5,640 nt of DNA from Chitinophagaceae bacterium. GTDB lineage: Bacteria; Bacteroidota; Bacteroidia; Chitinophagales; Chitinophagaceae. Positions 4,991 through 5,640 of the stretch are shown here, piece by piece (the stretch's first letter is position 1; every line of letters begins with the position of its first letter). Position numbers and translations under genes: made by a program. The notes beneath the pieces were generated by a model. It did not search any database. It was given only the letters and a program-made list of their open reading frames with translations, and was not told the DNA's origin. Location: contig JALOMX010000160.1 of the NCBI GenBank assembly GCA_025455245.1, forward strand, positions 1 to 5,640, read 5' to 3'.

Positions 4991-5640
4991 TTCCCGTTCC
5001 AGATCTTCCAGTTTGCCTCTGCCTGTATCTCAAGCATATCTGCACCATTTTTAATGGTAGCTCCTCTTTCTTTACCAAGCTTTAAAAACAGGGTTTCGGC
5101 GGGGTTGTAAACAAGGTCGAAAAGATAGTGCTCCGGACCAATGCCCTCATAGGGGATGGCCGGACATTCATCTACCTTCGGGTAGGTTCCCAACGGAGTA
5201 GTGTTGATGATGAGTTTATGCTCCCGGATAAATTCAATAGTTAGTTGTTCGTAACTTACGGTGCCCGCATTGCCGCTGCGACTTGCCATACTAAAGGGTA
5301 TTCCAAGTTTGTTTAAAACATATTTAACCCCTTCGGCGGCGCCGCCTGTTCCCAGTATTAGTGCAGGTGTATGGACCGGTAATAATTGCGGTAAAAGAGA
5401 TTGTTCAAACCCAATCACATCTGTATTAAACCCAATCAGTTTCCCCTCTGAAATCTTCACGCAATTGCATGCATCCAACGGAAGCGCCGACCGGTCATCC
5501 AAAAAGGGGATAACTTCTATTTTGTAAGGAATGGTAATGGCAAAGCCGCACAGGTTGGGATGTTTATCCAGTACTTCGGTTTTCAGTTTCCCTATATCAT
5601 CAATCTCAAAAAGCTCAAATGCACAGTCAGTCAATCCTTC
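4987..5640 (-). CDS. aroE: Shikimate dehydrogenase, N-terminus cut by right window edge
   Basis: The minus-strand frame is open to the window edge, giving 217 residues. About 25-35 N-terminal residues, including the shikimate-binding S-x-S motif near the true start, lie outside, judging by usual AroE lengths of about 245-270. AroE reduces 3-dehydroshikimate to shikimate with NADPH, the fourth step of the shikimate pathway. In visible numbering, ITIPYK (35-40) ends in the likely catalytic Lys40. ACNC (57-60) holds the Asn usually found in V-N-T. GFNTD (70-74) ends in the conserved Asp74. LGTGGAAEG (96-104) is the nucleotide-binding glycine loop, ASR (119-121) fits the NADPH-phosphate site, INTTPLGTYP (145-154) and DLVYNPAET (175-183) are standard, and NGADMLEIQAEANWKIW (198-214) closes the family pattern with Gln206. 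A TTG at 5632-5634 is not the start, because coding continues upstream as Glu-Gly. Its 3' end overlaps the convergent thioesterase gene by 4 bases. Confidence 0.94.
   Translation of the reverse strand, partial: EGLTDCAFELFEIDDIGKLKTEVLDKHPNLCGFAITIPYKIEVIPFLDDRSALPLDACNCVKISEGKLIGFNTDVIGFEQSLLPQLLPVHTPALILGTGGAAEGVKYVLNKLGIPFSMASRSGNAGTVSYEQLTIEFIREHKLIINTTPLGTYPKVDECPAIPYEGIGPEHYLFDLVYNPAETLFLKLGKERGATIKNGADMLEIQAEANWKIWNGN

Noticed and set aside
5632..5634. TTG as the aroE start
   Set aside because: Coding similarity to AroE continues up to the window edge and the normal N-terminal substrate-binding segment is still missing, so the gene is cut by the window.
1..5640. A novel defence, mobile or biosynthetic system
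   Set aside because: All but one gene belong to well-known core metabolic or cell-wall families, with no integrase, transposase, repeat array, toxin-like pair or composition shift; the unrecognised gene alone does not make a system.

Overview
This window looks like ordinary chromosomal housekeeping DNA from a member of the Bacteroidota, probably near the Cytophagales or Chitinophagales. Three things point there: perfect matches to the Bacteroidota -7 promoter element (TAnnTTTG), almost no Shine-Dalgarno sequences at the best start codons, and the flavour of the proteins (short N-termini, a Sec signal ending in Ala-Gln, an AroE with ACNC in place of the common VNT). The placement rests on these cues and not on a database search. 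Every gene is intact except the two cut by the window edges.

Layout. Bases 1-707 (minus) carry the N-terminal half of cinA, cut by the left edge. A 104-bp spacer separates it from the divergent dacB-type gene (812-2209, plus), an exported family S13 penicillin-binding protein. dacB converges on ilvE (2259-3323, minus), the branched-chain amino acid aminotransferase. Between them is an intrinsic terminator whose U-tract and G-U pairing suit the ilvE transcript and whose tail runs into the dacB stop codon. ilvE diverges from a plus-strand cluster of three genes: an unrecognised 183-residue protein (3372-3923) with some resemblance to the DNA polymerase III psi subunit (HolD), then rdgB (3932-4513), the non-canonical purine NTP pyrophosphatase, then a 4HBT hot-dog thioesterase (4556-4990). 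aroE (shikimate dehydrogenase, minus) runs from 4987 to the right edge and loses its N-terminus there. Its stop codon overlaps that of the thioesterase.

How the genes fit together. They span several core pathways: pyridine nucleotide repair (cinA), peptidoglycan trimming (dacB), Val/Leu/Ile synthesis (ilvE), nucleotide-pool sanitation (rdgB), acyl-thioester hydrolysis, and aromatic amino acid synthesis (aroE). Only the three-gene plus-strand cluster looks like an operon. The most interesting regulatory feature is the ilvE/3372 spacer, where two oppositely directed -7 boxes lie one base apart, so the two promoters would physically overlap. I see no mobile element, RNA gene, CRISPR array, defence system or sign of recent transfer, and I do not claim a new biological system here.
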